A model generated the notes under the pieces. It saw only the letters and a list, made by a program, of their open reading frames with translations. It was not told where the DNA came from and searched no databases. Positions 9,145-18,117 of a stretch of DNA of 64,000 nt are shown one piece after another. A program made the translations under genes and the position numbers. Positions within the stretch are counted from its first letter, which is position 1. Each line of letters begins with the position of its first letter. The stretch comes from JAITVM01 sp031551135 (GTDB lineage Bacteria; Bacillota; Clostridia; Lachnospirales; JAITVM01): the NCBI GenBank assembly GCA_031551135.1, contig JAVBOA010000003.1, forward strand, positions 62,001 through 126,000. Reading direction: 5' to 3'.

Positions 9145-9990
9145 ATGATATTGAAATTTGAAGATTTAGATATTTTTGTGACAGATAAAGATAGTAAAAC
9201 TCCTACAATGTTCAAACTTGAAAACGGTGATACTTATATCCTATCCCAATTCATTTTGAATTACAATTTTGATTTTGAATATTATACCAAGAAAATTCAA
9301 GAGCAGAACATTAAAGATTTTTATATTATAAAAGTGAATATGTTTCTGTTATATTTATTTTTAAAAATAGAGGACTATAAGGAATTTAAGTACATTAGAG
9401 ATGACATCGAACATGGAGAAATCATCGATTTATTTGAATTTATATGTAATGAGAATTTAAAAAATATTGAAAGAACCTACTCAGATATAATTTCAATTTC
9501 TAGTCAAAACATTCTGCTTAGAGATTATAAAGATACTTTAAAGCTATTTCCACCTATACCAAATTTGATTGGTACAATGCTTATTCTTTGGATATCAATC
9601 TATATGTGGTGGGTATCTGCATTATTTCTATTACCGATATTAATTATAATTCTTAGAATTCCGCAAATTATTGAATATGCTTTAAAATCAAGGTTTTCGA
9701 TTGAAAATATTCCCTATGGTGAGATTTTGATAGATGAAAAAATATCTATACTACATCGCCATATAAAAAAAGTCTATTTGAAGGCAGTTTTTTTTAATTC
9801 AATATTAGATAAGGATACAATACTACGTAAAGATTTAATGTATTCCGCTGCAAAGTATAAATTCGAAGATGAAGCGCTTTATTTGTGCATAGAACACACA
9901 GCTAATGGCGATAATGAAAAACTTGAATACGATATTACCGATTGTGATTATTCTGAAGTTGCCGAGTTTTTATCGATATTTGAAGTTTAG
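9145..9990 (+). CDS. Membrane protein, unknown
   Basis: This 281-residue protein starts behind an AGAGG-type site. It has a soluble N-terminal part of about 140 residues, two close hydrophobic segments (about 145-180, containing WISIYMWW) and a soluble C-terminal part of about 100 residues. I recognise no family. The 3' end abuts the open frame of the RHS remnant, whose reading frame starts within the last codons of this gene. Insertion or recombination of the RHS tip may therefore have occurred here. A protective role towards a neighbouring toxin is only a guess from position. Confidence 0.5.
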   Translation: MILKFEDLDIFVTDKDSKTPTMFKLENGDTYILSQFILNYNFDFEYYTKKIQEQNIKDFYIIKVNMFLLYLFLKIEDYKEFKYIRDDIEHGEIIDLFEFICNENLKNIERTYSDIISISSQNILLRDYKDTLKLFPPIPNLIGTMLILWISIYMWWVSALFLLPILIIILRIPQIIEYALKSRFSIENIPYGEILIDEKISILHRHIKKVYLKAVFFNSILDKDTILRKDLMYSAAKYKFEDEALYLCIEHTANGDNEKLEYDITDCDYSEVAEFLSIFEV

Positions 9991-10085
9991 TCATTGTTAA
10001 GAGAAAACTACTTCCGAAAGTCACCACGTACGAGTATGATCTTTATGAAGTAAGCTGGAGTCCAAGTCCAAATCTAATTTTTAAA

Positions 10086-11087
10086 GTGATAGCTGATGGA
10101 GTAGAGATATACAATAGCGGTGTGGTAACAGGCACAACTGTAAAGAAAATAGACGTTTCAGTAGCAGGTAAAAATACACTACAGCTCATTGTAGACCCGA
10201 ACGGCTCAAATAACTCAGACCATGGTGATTGGGCAGGTGCTAAATTAACCAGAAAAGCTGCAAGTAGTGGACAGCCTCAGCCAACAGGAGCAGATAGCAA
10301 TCCATTTAGATATTGTGGAGAGTATTTTGATTCGGAGACGAACACGTATTATTTGAGAGCTAGATATTATAATCCGGCAACGGGACGGTTTATAGGAGAA
10401 GATCCGATAAGGAGTGGATTGAATTGGTATACTTATGCCGCCAACAATCCAATCATGTTCATTGACCCTCTTGGCTTAAAAACAGAGATAATTATCTATC
10501 CGAGTTTAACCGAAGGAAATCAATGGTATGGACATGCAGAAATCTCCATAGATGGCACAATATATGCATTTGGACAATATGCTGAAGATGGAAAAGGCAC
10601 AATTGTAAAAACTGACACATATTTTTACTTGGCTCAAAGAAATGCCACGAAAGAAATCAATGTTTACTCCTTATCATTAACAGCAGAAGAAGAGAAACGG
10701 ATTGTGTTTTATTATGAAACTAAAATTAGCATGTCAAGTGTATACGATGACAGGAGTACAGAAAACTACAAAAAAATACTTTATACACCACAAGAAAAGA
10801 CTGGTTATAGTAAATATGAAAATTTTACAAATAATTGTGTAACGGTTATGTTGGATGCGCTTTTTTATGGAATAAATTATGATTATTCTAGAATGATGTA
10901 TTATGATCCTAACCTTCATGGATACGCGTTAGCAATTAACACTACAGAGTTTAATCCGATTACTCTTAATATTAGTCTAAATGCTGCGTATAAATATAAA
11001 TCTAAATTTATCGCTAACAAAAAGGTATACAAAGCAGGAGATAGTATGAATTATCAAAAGATTCTTAGCCAAACAGCTGTAAAATAA
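10086..11087 (+). CDS. 5'-truncated RHS protein tip with variable C-terminal toxin-like domain
   Basis: The frame is open from about 9984 without a convincing start. The N-terminal part (VEIYNSGVVTG ... DHGDWAGAKL) looks like the end of an NPCBM-type domain. It is followed by the RHS core closure motif RYCGEYFDSETNTYYLRARYY ending in IDPLG near residue 134. After this junction comes a variable domain of about 200 residues with GHAEISIDGTIYAFG and FTNNCVTVM, which could supply the His and Cys of a papain/NlpC-like fold. RHS and wall-associated toxins carry exchangeable tips at exactly this junction. Here the shell that should precede the core is missing, so this is an orphan tip. It is probably not secreted as it stands. 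The toxin class is an inference. Confidence 0.65.
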   Translation: MIADGVEIYNSGVVTGTTVKKIDVSVAGKNTLQLIVDPNGSNNSDHGDWAGAKLTRKAASSGQPQPTGADSNPFRYCGEYFDSETNTYYLRARYYNPATGRFIGEDPIRSGLNWYTYAANNPIMFIDPLGLKTEIIIYPSLTEGNQWYGHAEISIDGTIYAFGQYAEDGKGTIVKTDTYFYLAQRNATKEINVYSLSLTAEEEKRIVFYYETKISMSSVYDDRSTENYKKILYTPQEKTGYSKYENFTNNCVTVMLDALFYGINYDYSRMMYYDPNLHGYALAINTTEFNPITLNISLNAAYKYKSKFIANKKVYKAGDSMNYQKILSQTAVK

Positions 11088-11121
11088 AAAAAAATCGGTT
11101 ATGAGAATGGATTTTTTTATA
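11088..11121 (+). terminator. Possible weak terminator after the RHS tip
   Basis: An A-run followed by ATCGG ... GGAT and a T-run (about 11088-11121) can form AAAAAATC/GATTTTTT pairing. The stem is mostly A-T. Confidence 0.3.
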
Positions 11122-11234
11122 ATAAATTATGCTTGAAAAATTTCTTTAAGTTCGAACAAAATAGAGCAGTCTGTAGTGAAAAATATCAGATTGCTTTATG
11201 CTTTTTTGTATATTTTATAGGGAGAGAAGCTTTA

Positions 11235-12188
11235 ATGAAAAACGTATCTAAAAAATATATAGTGATTTTGCTCCTAATCGCAATAATTGCATTCAAAATT
11301 TTTATCGATAATTATAATCCATACGAAAAGTTGTTTGCAGAAATGGAATTTGCAAATGTTTTATCGTGGTCTTCTTACGATATAGTTGGAAATAAATCAA
11401 TATGTGGCTTTAGACCATATGACTTAAGGTGGGGTGAATTTAAACCGGTTATTCTTGACTATTTAGACAATGATGAATATGTAGGATTGTCTTATCCATA
11501 TCAATTTCAAGATATAGTTTATTATACAAGTAAAATAAAGGAAACTGAGGAAGCATGTATTGTTTCAAGATATGGCGGCAATACAGAGTTAATTCTAAAA
11601 AAACATGGTAATATAACCTATAAAAAAATTTCTGAAAACAATTTGTATTATCTATATGCAAATGCTCTATGGAAATATAATCTTACAGAAAAGATAGACG
11701 AATTGATAATTGGAGAAGTTGATGAGTTTTATGGATTCGATATAGATGAAAAGGGGAGACTACTCTACACAAGTAAAGATGGAAATATACAAGTTTATGA
11801 TACTGGCGAATCAAAAATAATTACTGAGGGTCGTGTCGCAAAATTTATTGATTCTAATAATATTGTTTTTGCTAATGAAGACAAAATACTAACTAAAAAT
11901 TTAACTGCCGGAGATGAAAAGGTTATAAAAAAGGGCGTGAAATGTATTAACATATTACTGACTCCAAGCAGGACAAGTTTTTTTTATATACATCAAGAAT
12001 ATCCTCCAACATATTTAGATGAAGGGCATCATTATGATAAATTAGGCGTTATGATGACTAATGGAAAGCATAATAGAAACATCCCATGTTTGCCTAAATA
12101 TACGTATGGAATGGAATTGCTTGATTATTATAATGATTATTACATTAACCACACTGTAAAGCTTTTTAGTAATTGGAATCTAAAATAA
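11235..12188 (+). CDS. Membrane-anchored beta-propeller-like protein, candidate immunity protein
   Basis: The ATG at 11235 follows GGAGAG by a normal distance. Upstream codons in frame have no ribosome-binding site. The 317-residue product has an N-terminal hydrophobic anchor (about residues 8-22) and then repeated short beta motifs such as NNLYYLYANALWKYN and GRLLYTSKDGNIQVYD, as in WD40-like propellers. It lies 147 bp after the orphan RHS tip, where immunity genes of polymorphic toxins usually sit. The anchor would present it outside the membrane, which fits a toxin acting in the envelope. The immunity role is inferred from position only. Confidence 0.5.
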   Translation: MKNVSKKYIVILLLIAIIAFKIFIDNYNPYEKLFAEMEFANVLSWSSYDIVGNKSICGFRPYDLRWGEFKPVILDYLDNDEYVGLSYPYQFQDIVYYTSKIKETEEACIVSRYGGNTELILKKHGNITYKKISENNLYYLYANALWKYNLTEKIDELIIGEVDEFYGFDIDEKGRLLYTSKDGNIQVYDTGESKIITEGRVAKFIDSNNIVFANEDKILTKNLTAGDEKVIKKGVKCINILLTPSRTSFFYIHQEYPPTYLDEGHHYDKLGVMMTNGKHNRNIPCLPKYTYGMELLDYYNDYYINHTVKLFSNWNLK

Positions 12189-12305
12189 ATATTTTTTCGA
12201 GAAACGTGACTTTAAGAAATCATCTTTTATCCGTCAAATAAATCCCACGTATTAAGAGAGCCAAAGCCTGCTAAACTACATGAAAATAGAAATGTACATG
12301 GCGAG

Positions 12306-12740
12306 GTGAAAAGTTGGAAAGTCAAGCCTAATGAAAGTGGGGGAGAACCTTTAGATGAGGAGGATAAGATTTTAGAAAGAACACTCGTTTGGCAGGATAG
12401 AGCAGAAATAGATAAAATTACTACAGTTAACCAAGCAGCAGATAAACTGCTAAAATCTAGATCAACTATTGACGAAGTTTATAGGAATTATCTAGAGGTC
12501 TTGAAAGCATCTGGTGAAAATTATAGTAAAAAGTTATGTGGGTTTTTGACGGAACTTGATGAACGAACTGGTACTCAAATGAGTAATGAAGAAAAACAAT
12601 TTTTTGAAGATGCTGACAAAATCTATTTTAATAAACATAGACTGATGGCTCCTTATTTTGAGGTTTATAACGAAGAAGCAGATAAAGCAGCGGGGTTTTT
12701 TATGAGTTTGATAAATGATAATGCAAATTTAGGAAAGTAG
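12306..12740 (+). CDS. Hypothetical charged helical protein, possibly a 3' remnant
   Basis: The ORF starts at a GTG, but the GAGGTG that overlaps it is itself the best Shine-Dalgarno match, and no start codon lies at the right distance in frame. The frame remains open upstream to 12216. This looks more like the 3' end of a lost larger gene than an intact one. The 144 residues are rich in Glu, Lys and Asp and mostly helical, with EEDKILERTLVWQDRAE near the start. I recognise no family. A strong terminator follows. If a remnant, it matches the decayed state of its neighbours. Confidence 0.4.
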   Translation: MKSWKVKPNESGGEPLDEEDKILERTLVWQDRAEIDKITTVNQAADKLLKSRSTIDEVYRNYLEVLKASGENYSKKLCGFLTELDERTGTQMSNEEKQFFEDADKIYFNKHRLMAPYFEVYNEEADKAAGFFMSLINDNANLGK

Positions 12741-12774
12741 TATAACGAATTTGTAAGAACATTCTGACGCTAGG

Positions 12775-12814
12775 AACGAAAAGTCATGCTTTATAATTTA
12801 TGGCTTTTCGTTTT
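12775..12814 (+). terminator. Terminator after the helical remnant
   Basis: AACGAAAAG(T)CAT (12775-12787) pairs with ATG(G)CTTTTCGTT (12800-12812), and the stem runs into TTTT. Confidence 0.7.
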
Positions 12815-12893
12815 AATGTTATTAGGCTCATAATTAATATAAGCAGTATCTATTTTGCTGTCAGAATATCAATTTTGGGATGGTGAGTAGCAC

Positions 12894-13997
12894 TTGGGTG
12901 ATATATTTATATTATTAGCTTTACTATTTTTTTCGAGCATACCTCTTATTCCTACAATAATTAACATTGTAAACTTATTTAAAAAAATTCCTATTAAAGA
13001 AAAACTTATTGATACATTAACAATAGGGTTGGGATCATTCTTTTTTGTCGTCTGGTTTCTTATGCTTGGGTTAAAGGATTATGACGAGCCTCTTTCACCT
13101 GACAGTGTAAGTTTTTATATGCACACTTTTGTTGCATCAAAACATTTGCCGACGGTAATTTTGATTGCTGTGATTGGCTTGTTGGGATTTATAATTTTAA
13201 GGCAATCAATTGATAAGCTCTCCCCGATTATTACTGTAGTTTGTATATCATGTGTATATATCGGCTGTGCATTGAGCATCATTATTATATTTCAGTTATC
13301 CAGAAATTTATTTTCTGATTTTTTCTATACATTTGTTTCTATGCTGTTCCCTTTTAACTTCTTATTGTCTTCTGTCAGATTAATTAAAAATACAATAAAA
13401 TATCGAATAGCAAATATTAATGACAATAAAATTCGATATGCAAATGCTTTTTTGAATTGGTGTACAGATATTTTGTCGCATAGTCTATCTTGGATTATTG
13501 TACCATTTATTCTGATGCTACCTTTGTTGGGGATTTTAATTATTATTCTTATACTCTTTGGACAAAAGCCAGATGCGATGGTACGGGCGTTTACAGAAAC
13601 AAGTGACTGGGCATTATCTCAAAAAATTTCACCACCGCCAGTGTCGAATTATTATAATCATTACCTTTGTACAGTTGCTCTTAAAGGAGATGAAAAAATA
13701 GTTAAGCCCTTACGAACAGGAATTAGACATGGAATGAAAATTGTAACAAACAGACAGTTATGTGTGGCAAATGCTTTTGAGCAGTGCCTGGAGGAGAGGA
13801 TTCCAAGAGTACATCGCATAATTCGGAAATTTTACGATAAACATGGGTATCCTTTGTCAAAACATATTACAACCAAAAGCCGTGCAAATATTACTTATAT
13901 ACTTATGAAACCTTTAGAATGGCTCTTTGTATTGTTCTTATATACTATGTGTAAAGATCCTGAGAGTAAAATATCAATTCAATACACAGGGATCTAA
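12894..13997 (+). CDS. DUF6688-like multi-spanning membrane protein
   Basis: This 367-residue protein has about six hydrophobic segments in the first 230 residues and a conserved-looking soluble C-terminal part. The tail includes YNHYLCTVALKGDEKIVKP, RHGMKIVTNRQLCVANAFEQ, RVHRIIRKFYDKHGYPLSK and MKPLEWLF. From memory this pattern matches Pfam DUF6688, a bacterial membrane family of unknown function. The TTG start lies behind GGGATGGTGAG. It is the last plus-strand gene before the phage block. Molecular function is not known. Confidence 0.65.
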   Translation: MGDIFILLALLFFSSIPLIPTIINIVNLFKKIPIKEKLIDTLTIGLGSFFFVVWFLMLGLKDYDEPLSPDSVSFYMHTFVASKHLPTVILIAVIGLLGFIILRQSIDKLSPIITVVCISCVYIGCALSIIIIFQLSRNLFSDFFYTFVSMLFPFNFLLSSVRLIKNTIKYRIANINDNKIRYANAFLNWCTDILSHSLSWIIVPFILMLPLLGILIIILILFGQKPDAMVRAFTETSDWALSQKISPPPVSNYYNHYLCTVALKGDEKIVKPLRTGIRHGMKIVTNRQLCVANAFEQCLEERIPRVHRIIRKFYDKHGYPLSKHITTKSRANITYILMKPLEWLFVLFLYTMCKDPESKISIQYTGI

Positions 13998-14565
13998 TAG
14001 AGAGCGATTTCGGACTCGAATTCAACACGGTCGAGGTTATAAAAAGCCGTGAAATGACGCGGAAACGTTCTTTTGGCATATATTTGGGGTCGATTAAGGC
14101 GTTTAAATAAGATTATTTAAACGCCCGAAGTGCGTGAAATATTGGTATCCGTCAAACACTTTACACCTTGTAAAATGCAGGTAAATTTTCAGACGAAGGC
14201 AATAAGTGATCGATTTGGGAAATCGGAGTATTCGGAATTGTTTCAAAAATGAATTTTAGGTACTCAAAAGGCTTGAGTCAATTTTCTTTGTGAATACGCT
14301 GTAAAAATTGGGTTATTTCGTGAATTCTGGTTTTTGTTAGAAAAATAATATTTTTAAAAATTGAAAATGTGATGTTTGCAAGTACAGTCGCAAAGATAGG
14401 GCAACTGCTGGAAAATTACCTAATTTTTTTCGTCTGTTTAAGATGCTTTAACTCGTTTATCCAAAATCAAATTTTGGTGGTTTCCATCTGTCAAATTTAA
14501 ATGCCTTTATAAATTTTTGTGGATTTATCCTTAAACTGATGACTTTGACATCCAGCTGGCACAAT
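13998..14565. other. About 570 bp without a convincing gene; likely island/prophage junction region
   Basis: I see no gene with a start and ribosome-binding site on either strand. A plus-strand open stretch of about 36 codons encodes NTVEVIKSREMTRKRSFG and ends at a TAA inside the inverted repeat at 14098. It has no start codon and looks like a gene tail. Here gene direction and base composition change from the AT-rich plus-strand block to the minus-strand phage block. An attachment site could lie in this stretch, but the other end is not in the window. Confidence 0.5.
14098..14125. repeat. Perfect 13-bp inverted repeat with 2-bp spacer
   Basis: GGCGTTTAAATAA, then GA, then TTATTTAAACGCC. 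The two-base centre is too short for a normal hairpin loop and no T-run follows. A protein-binding palindrome (operator or recombination site) is more likely than a terminator. Confidence 0.6.
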
Positions 14566-14603
14566 AAAAACAAGAGTAGCCAATAATTCGACTACTCTTG
14601 TTT
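14564..14603 (-). terminator. Terminator of the tail/lysis transcript
   Basis: On the minus strand AAACAAGAGTAG pairs with CTACTCTTGTT and is followed by TTTATTG. It sits just after the endolysin stop codon and closes the phage block. The symmetric stem could also act weakly on plus-strand transcripts. Confidence 0.8.
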
Positions 14604-14606
14604 GAT

Positions 14607-16046
14607 TTAATATTCAATTATTGTAACAGGGTTCTTTGATTTTCCGTCCGTATTGCCGACTAATCCATCATCTAATATAAATTTCAAATCCTCTTTAATC
14701 TCAACAAGATCTGATTTTTCAATTGTTATAGCCTTTTCAGGCTTATAATTAAGTAAATTATTAATCATGTTTTCGATTTTAAGACCGTATTCCGTGTCAT
14801 AAGCCCAATAATGCTCATCTGTTTCCGAGTTTCTTGCAAGTGAATATACCGTTGGGCAAAAACCACGCTTACCTTCAAGCAGTGAAAATCGGTTATCATA
14901 AGACTTGTCTATCTTCGACTCATCAGAACTTGCATATCCGGCTAAATGAACTACTTGTGCATATATCCCATCCTTTGGTGTCTCAAACCAGCTTCCTGTT
15001 TCAACACTGCCGTCTGATTTAATTAAACCTGTCGAGCCATGACCAGAGAAGTTATTCTGCTCAAAGGACACAATACCATTGAAACTAAAAAAGCCTGTTT
15101 CTAACAGACTTTGTGCAACTGGTACTATTGGGTTCACATCAGCTACTCTACAGGCTTCGTTCATTGTTTCCAGCCATTCATTGACGCTGCATTTTAGTTT
15201 TGGATTTGGATTATTACTGAAAATGAAATCTGCCGCCTGATTAATATCAAGTTCCTGAAAACCCATGATCTTCACGGAATTATCAATTTCATTTTCCAAT
15301 TCATCTATGATCTCTTGAAGCCTTTCTGGAGACTTACCTTCAAAATATTCCTCAAAAGTCTCTTCCTTATTTGCAATATTTATAGATTCAACATTATTTG
15401 TCGCATCTCTCTCATTCCTAGAATAAACTCTTTCCAAGAACTCATCCCAACGATTTTCCTGCAAAATATACCGAGGACACTCTTTCTCCCAAACATGATT
15501 ATGCATGACGATTTCTATGTCCGGATATTGAGGCAATATGTAATCTTTAATATATCTGATTGTGTTGCTGTATGTCTTTTCCCTCGCTTCTCTCGTAAGG
15601 GTTTCAGATGGATTGCCGTCATTATCAAGCTTAGTATCAACGCACATTTCAATCCCAATCGAATTGCTGTTATTAATATTCTTTTCTCCAGTCGGTTGTC
15701 CTGTGTGCCACAGCATCGTCTCAAGTGGGGCAACCTGAATTACGTTTTTGTCATCAACATAAACCTGTGTAAATAATTCTGCGCTCTCTTTACAATAATT
15801 TAAATGAGCGTAGGCATCTGCGCCTACGCTCTCATTCGCTGTTTCATGTATAACCAAATACTTCACTTCATCGAGTTTCAGCATTTCTTTGATCTTCATA
15901 ATCTCATGTTTATTTCTCGGAATGTAATTTCTTTCAAATTTATAAGCTAAAACAGGTAATGTCATCAAGAAGGTTATTACGATGCCTGATATGAATACTA
16001 CCTTCATGACAAAACTTGTTTTTTGAATGCGAAAATTTTTCTTCAA
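14607..16046 (-). CDS. Membrane-anchored endolysin: amidase-2 plus glucosaminidase
   Basis: The product has about 479 residues. An N-terminal hydrophobic segment (about residues 10-37) is followed by an N-acetylmuramoyl-L-alanine amidase domain with zinc-ligand motifs VIHETAN and VMHNHVWEKECP, and the core segment MLWHTGQ. After a linker comes a C-terminal glucosaminidase-type domain (MNEACRVADVNPIVPVAQSLLETGFF ending in ENMINNLLNY). The TTG at 16046 fits the GGAGG site; the TTG at 16058 overlaps it. The N-terminal segment may act as a signal-arrest-release anchor or a permanent one. It is the last gene of the phage block. A second two-domain endolysin is encoded at 37852. Confidence 0.85.
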   Translation of the reverse strand: MKKNFRIQKTSFVMKVVFISGIVITFLMTLPVLAYKFERNYIPRNKHEIMKIKEMLKLDEVKYLVIHETANESVGADAYAHLNYCKESAELFTQVYVDDKNVIQVAPLETMLWHTGQPTGEKNINNSNSIGIEMCVDTKLDNDGNPSETLTREAREKTYSNTIRYIKDYILPQYPDIEIVMHNHVWEKECPRYILQENRWDEFLERVYSRNERDATNNVESINIANKEETFEEYFEGKSPERLQEIIDELENEIDNSVKIMGFQELDINQAADFIFSNNPNPKLKCSVNEWLETMNEACRVADVNPIVPVAQSLLETGFFSFNGIVSFEQNNFSGHGSTGLIKSDGSVETGSWFETPKDGIYAQVVHLAGYASSDESKIDKSYDNRFSLLEGKRGFCPTVYSLARNSETDEHYWAYDTEYGLKIENMINNLLNYKPEKAITIEKSDLVEIKEDLKFILDDGLVGNTDGKSKNPVTIIEY

Positions 16047-16058
16047 AACTTCCTCCAA

Positions 16059-16787
16059 TCATTCATTCAAGTTATCGCCAGACTGTTTGTTCACAATTGC
16101 TATTGCGTATTTATCTTGAATAAAGAAAAAATGCTCCTTGAAGAAGCATTGAAGTTTTTCGTTTAGTTCATTATCTGAAAGCTTATAAACATCTGATATT
16201 TTTTCTAATACCTTTGCTTCATAAGCTAATCTTTCACTATTATTCTTAAAGTCATAATCTGTGATAAGGTTCTCTAAATCTACTTTCATCACAAGTTTTT
16301 CATAATTTGGCTTTACAATAATCGCTTCTTTCCCGTCAATTACTTGACTGAAAAAACTTATGTCCCTTGAGCTGAAACCGTAGGTTATTGAGAACTCGGC
16401 AGTCGAAGGTATTTCTGCTTCGTCTGTCTTGATAAGAAATTCATCAATTGCAGATACTTGATAAAATTCGTAGCTCCCTGAGTCTATGCTACGGAAGTAA
16501 AGATTTTTATTATTAAGAATGGATTTATCGTATTTTTCAATTGTGCGGTTAATATCCGCTTTTTTTTGGTTATGTAATTCAAGTGTACTCGTTACTTTGC
16601 TTTCTTTTTCTGACATGCTCTGATCAGAAAGTTTTGAAGATATAATCACCAGAGCCATAATCAATGCTGGAATTCCAATTGCGAAAACAAGCTTATTCAG
16701 TTTCGTATTTTTCTCTTTCGCTAACATAGTTTCAATATTCTTTTTTTCTGGATCATAAATCAGAAAGTCATTTTCATTCTTTCTCAT
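16059..16787 (-). CDS. Single-pass membrane protein next to the endolysin, unknown
   Basis: The 242-residue protein has a charged N-terminus of about 30 residues, one membrane segment (about 33-50) and a mainly beta extracytoplasmic part with STAEFSITYGFSSRDISFF. Its stop codon directly abuts the ribosome-binding region of the endolysin gene, so they are co-expressed. I do not recognise a family with confidence. DUF4230-like proteins have a comparable layout, but the match is weak. A role in lysis or in modifying the lysogen's envelope is possible. Confidence 0.6.
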   Translation of the reverse strand: MRKNENDFLIYDPEKKNIETMLAKEKNTKLNKLVFAIGIPALIMALVIISSKLSDQSMSEKESKVTSTLELHNQKKADINRTIEKYDKSILNNKNLYFRSIDSGSYEFYQVSAIDEFLIKTDEAEIPSTAEFSITYGFSSRDISFFSQVIDGKEAIIVKPNYEKLVMKVDLENLITDYDFKNNSERLAYEAKVLEKISDVYKLSDNELNEKLQCFFKEHFFFIQDKYAIAIVNKQSGDNLNE

Positions 16788-16819
16788 GACGAATCCCCTT
16801 TCTATTATTTAGCGTTTTT

Positions 16820-17818
16820 TTATTCGTTGACATCTGCTACGATTGCGTATGACCAAAAACCAGTTGTAGATTTCGAATGCTTTCCGGTAAACGTAATCTT
16901 AAAATAATCTTTGAAACAAATATTTATCTCCAAATTTGGGTTTATCCACCGTACATCGTTTGAAGATGCGCTAAGATTAATATTTCTCGATGTGCTTTCC
17001 AATGACAGTCCCCACGGATTAGCTACATCCATTGCACCTTGAGAATGATGTATGAAGTTGTCTAAACTATGCACAAGATAGGCCGGTCTGCCATTATTGC
17101 TTTGACTCCCTTTTCCTGACGCATCAATATATTGCATAAAAATTTTGGGATCAGTAAATGTTTGTGTTATGCCATCAATTTCAATAGTGAAGCAAGGATA
17201 TGCTTTGTAAATTGACTTTGGATTATTTGGTAGGTCTGAATAATCCGTGCTTGAGTCTAAAGCAATTTGACGGATAACACCGCTGCCAGTTATTAGAATT
17301 GGTTCCGTTGGCATCACATTGTAAGCATAAGCTTTACGTCCATAAACTCTCGTTTTTTTGACTTTCGAAGCTGAGCTACTGCTACCCATTTTACTTTCAA
17401 GGAGCTTTAAATAATTCATGACGCTCGTCATGTCAGCGGCACTTGGATTCGCATGTCCCAAAATGCTTTCTAGTTTTTCTAAATCGGACGCTGAAGCTCT
17501 AGTGGATACTGGTTCATCCACTTTTTCATCAAGCCGTACCATGTCCCATCTACTTGTGTGGGTATCAGATTTTACAGAGTCGGTAATTGCCCTCAATTCG
17601 CTTATATCACTCTTGACCTTTTCAAGCTCTTCCCTTGATGCTCTTGACGAAATATTTGCATCGATTAGATACGACTTTTCTTTAGTCCATATCCCAATGA
17701 AATCCTTTAATCTTCCCCACACCGAAGCACCATTTGAATCCGGTGCATCTGTAGATTTGCCCAAAGATTTTTGTACGTCTTCTAAAGTATTTTGATTTGC
17801 CATTCTAAATTCTGTCAT
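16820..17818 (-). CDS. Tail fibre / receptor-binding-like protein, second copy
   Basis: The start is the ATG at 17818 behind GGAG; a GTG six bases upstream lies too close to that site. The N-terminal 60 residues (TLEDVQKSLGKSTDAPDSNG, LIDANISSRAS) resemble those of the 610-residue fibre at 18494. A coiled-coil-like stretch follows (about 60-150). The C-terminal 190 residues are beta-rich and not related to the other fibre. A shared virion-attachment part with different tips suggests two alternative or stacked adhesins. No enzymatic motif is seen. Confidence 0.65.
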   Translation of the reverse strand: MTEFRMANQNTLEDVQKSLGKSTDAPDSNGASVWGRLKDFIGIWTKEKSYLIDANISSRASREELEKVKSDISELRAITDSVKSDTHTSRWDMVRLDEKVDEPVSTRASASDLEKLESILGHANPSAADMTSVMNYLKLLESKMGSSSSASKVKKTRVYGRKAYAYNVMPTEPILITGSGVIRQIALDSSTDYSDLPNNPKSIYKAYPCFTIEIDGITQTFTDPKIFMQYIDASGKGSQSNNGRPAYLVHSLDNFIHHSQGAMDVANPWGLSLESTSRNINLSASSNDVRWINPNLEINICFKDYFKITFTGKHSKSTTGFWSYAIVADVNE

Positions 17819-17883
17819 AAACACTCCACATTCTATAATTTATTTATGAAATTTGCTTTCACATTAATATCTTTCACATAAAT

Positions 17884-17910
17884 AGAGGCAGGTCGTAAAG
17901 ATCTGCCTCT
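17884..17910 (-). repeat. 8-bp inverted repeat between tail-fibre genes
   Basis: AGAGGCAG and CTGCCTCT form a perfect stem with an 11-base loop. No clear T-run follows on either strand, so I list it as a hairpin rather than a terminator. Confidence 0.4.
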
Positions 17911-17983
17911 AAATGCAATTATACCGCTATTTACTACTTGACGTATTTTACACCAAGTAGGTTTCCACATTTTCATAGTAAAT

Positions 17984-18011
17984 AAAAAAAGACTGTATTA
18001 CTCCGCAGTCT
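17984..18011 (-). terminator. Terminator overlapping the end of the 39-codon phage gene
   Basis: On the minus strand AGACTG pairs with CAGTCT (plus 18006-18011 with 17990-17995), followed by seven T. The stem includes the stop codon of the small gene. It would reduce expression of the last fibre and endolysin genes or mark a new unit. Confidence 0.65.
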
Positions 18012-18117
18012 CATTTTGTTCTTTAATAATTTTTTCAACTTCCAACCTGTATTTTGCCGGAACACTTTCTAACGTCCTTACTCCTTCTTTTACTAATGTC
18101 GCATACAATTCTATCAT
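17998..18117 (-). CDS. CD1375/XkdX-like small phage protein (39 residues)
   Basis: The gene is short. It reads MIELYATLVKEGVRTLESVP and ends in EQNETAE. The pattern YATLV-x-G-x-T-x-x-VP is that of the small CD1375-like phage family found between tail-fibre and lysis genes. The ATG overlaps the previous gene's stop by ATGA, so translation is coupled. The function of the family is not established. Confidence 0.65.
   Translation of the reverse strand: MIELYATLVKEGVRTLESVPAKYRLEVEKIIKEQNETAE

Noticed and set aside
14098..14125. Rho-independent terminator at the 13-bp palindrome
   Set aside because: The loop would be two bases and no T-run follows on either strand.
15315..15776. Plus-strand open frame of 153 codons
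   Set aside because: It lies fully inside the endolysin gene, has no ribosome-binding site and reads as an antisense shadow.
17884..17910. Terminator at the 8-bp stem between fibre genes
   Set aside because: No T-run follows. The better terminator lies about 80 bp upstream in transcription at 17984-18011.
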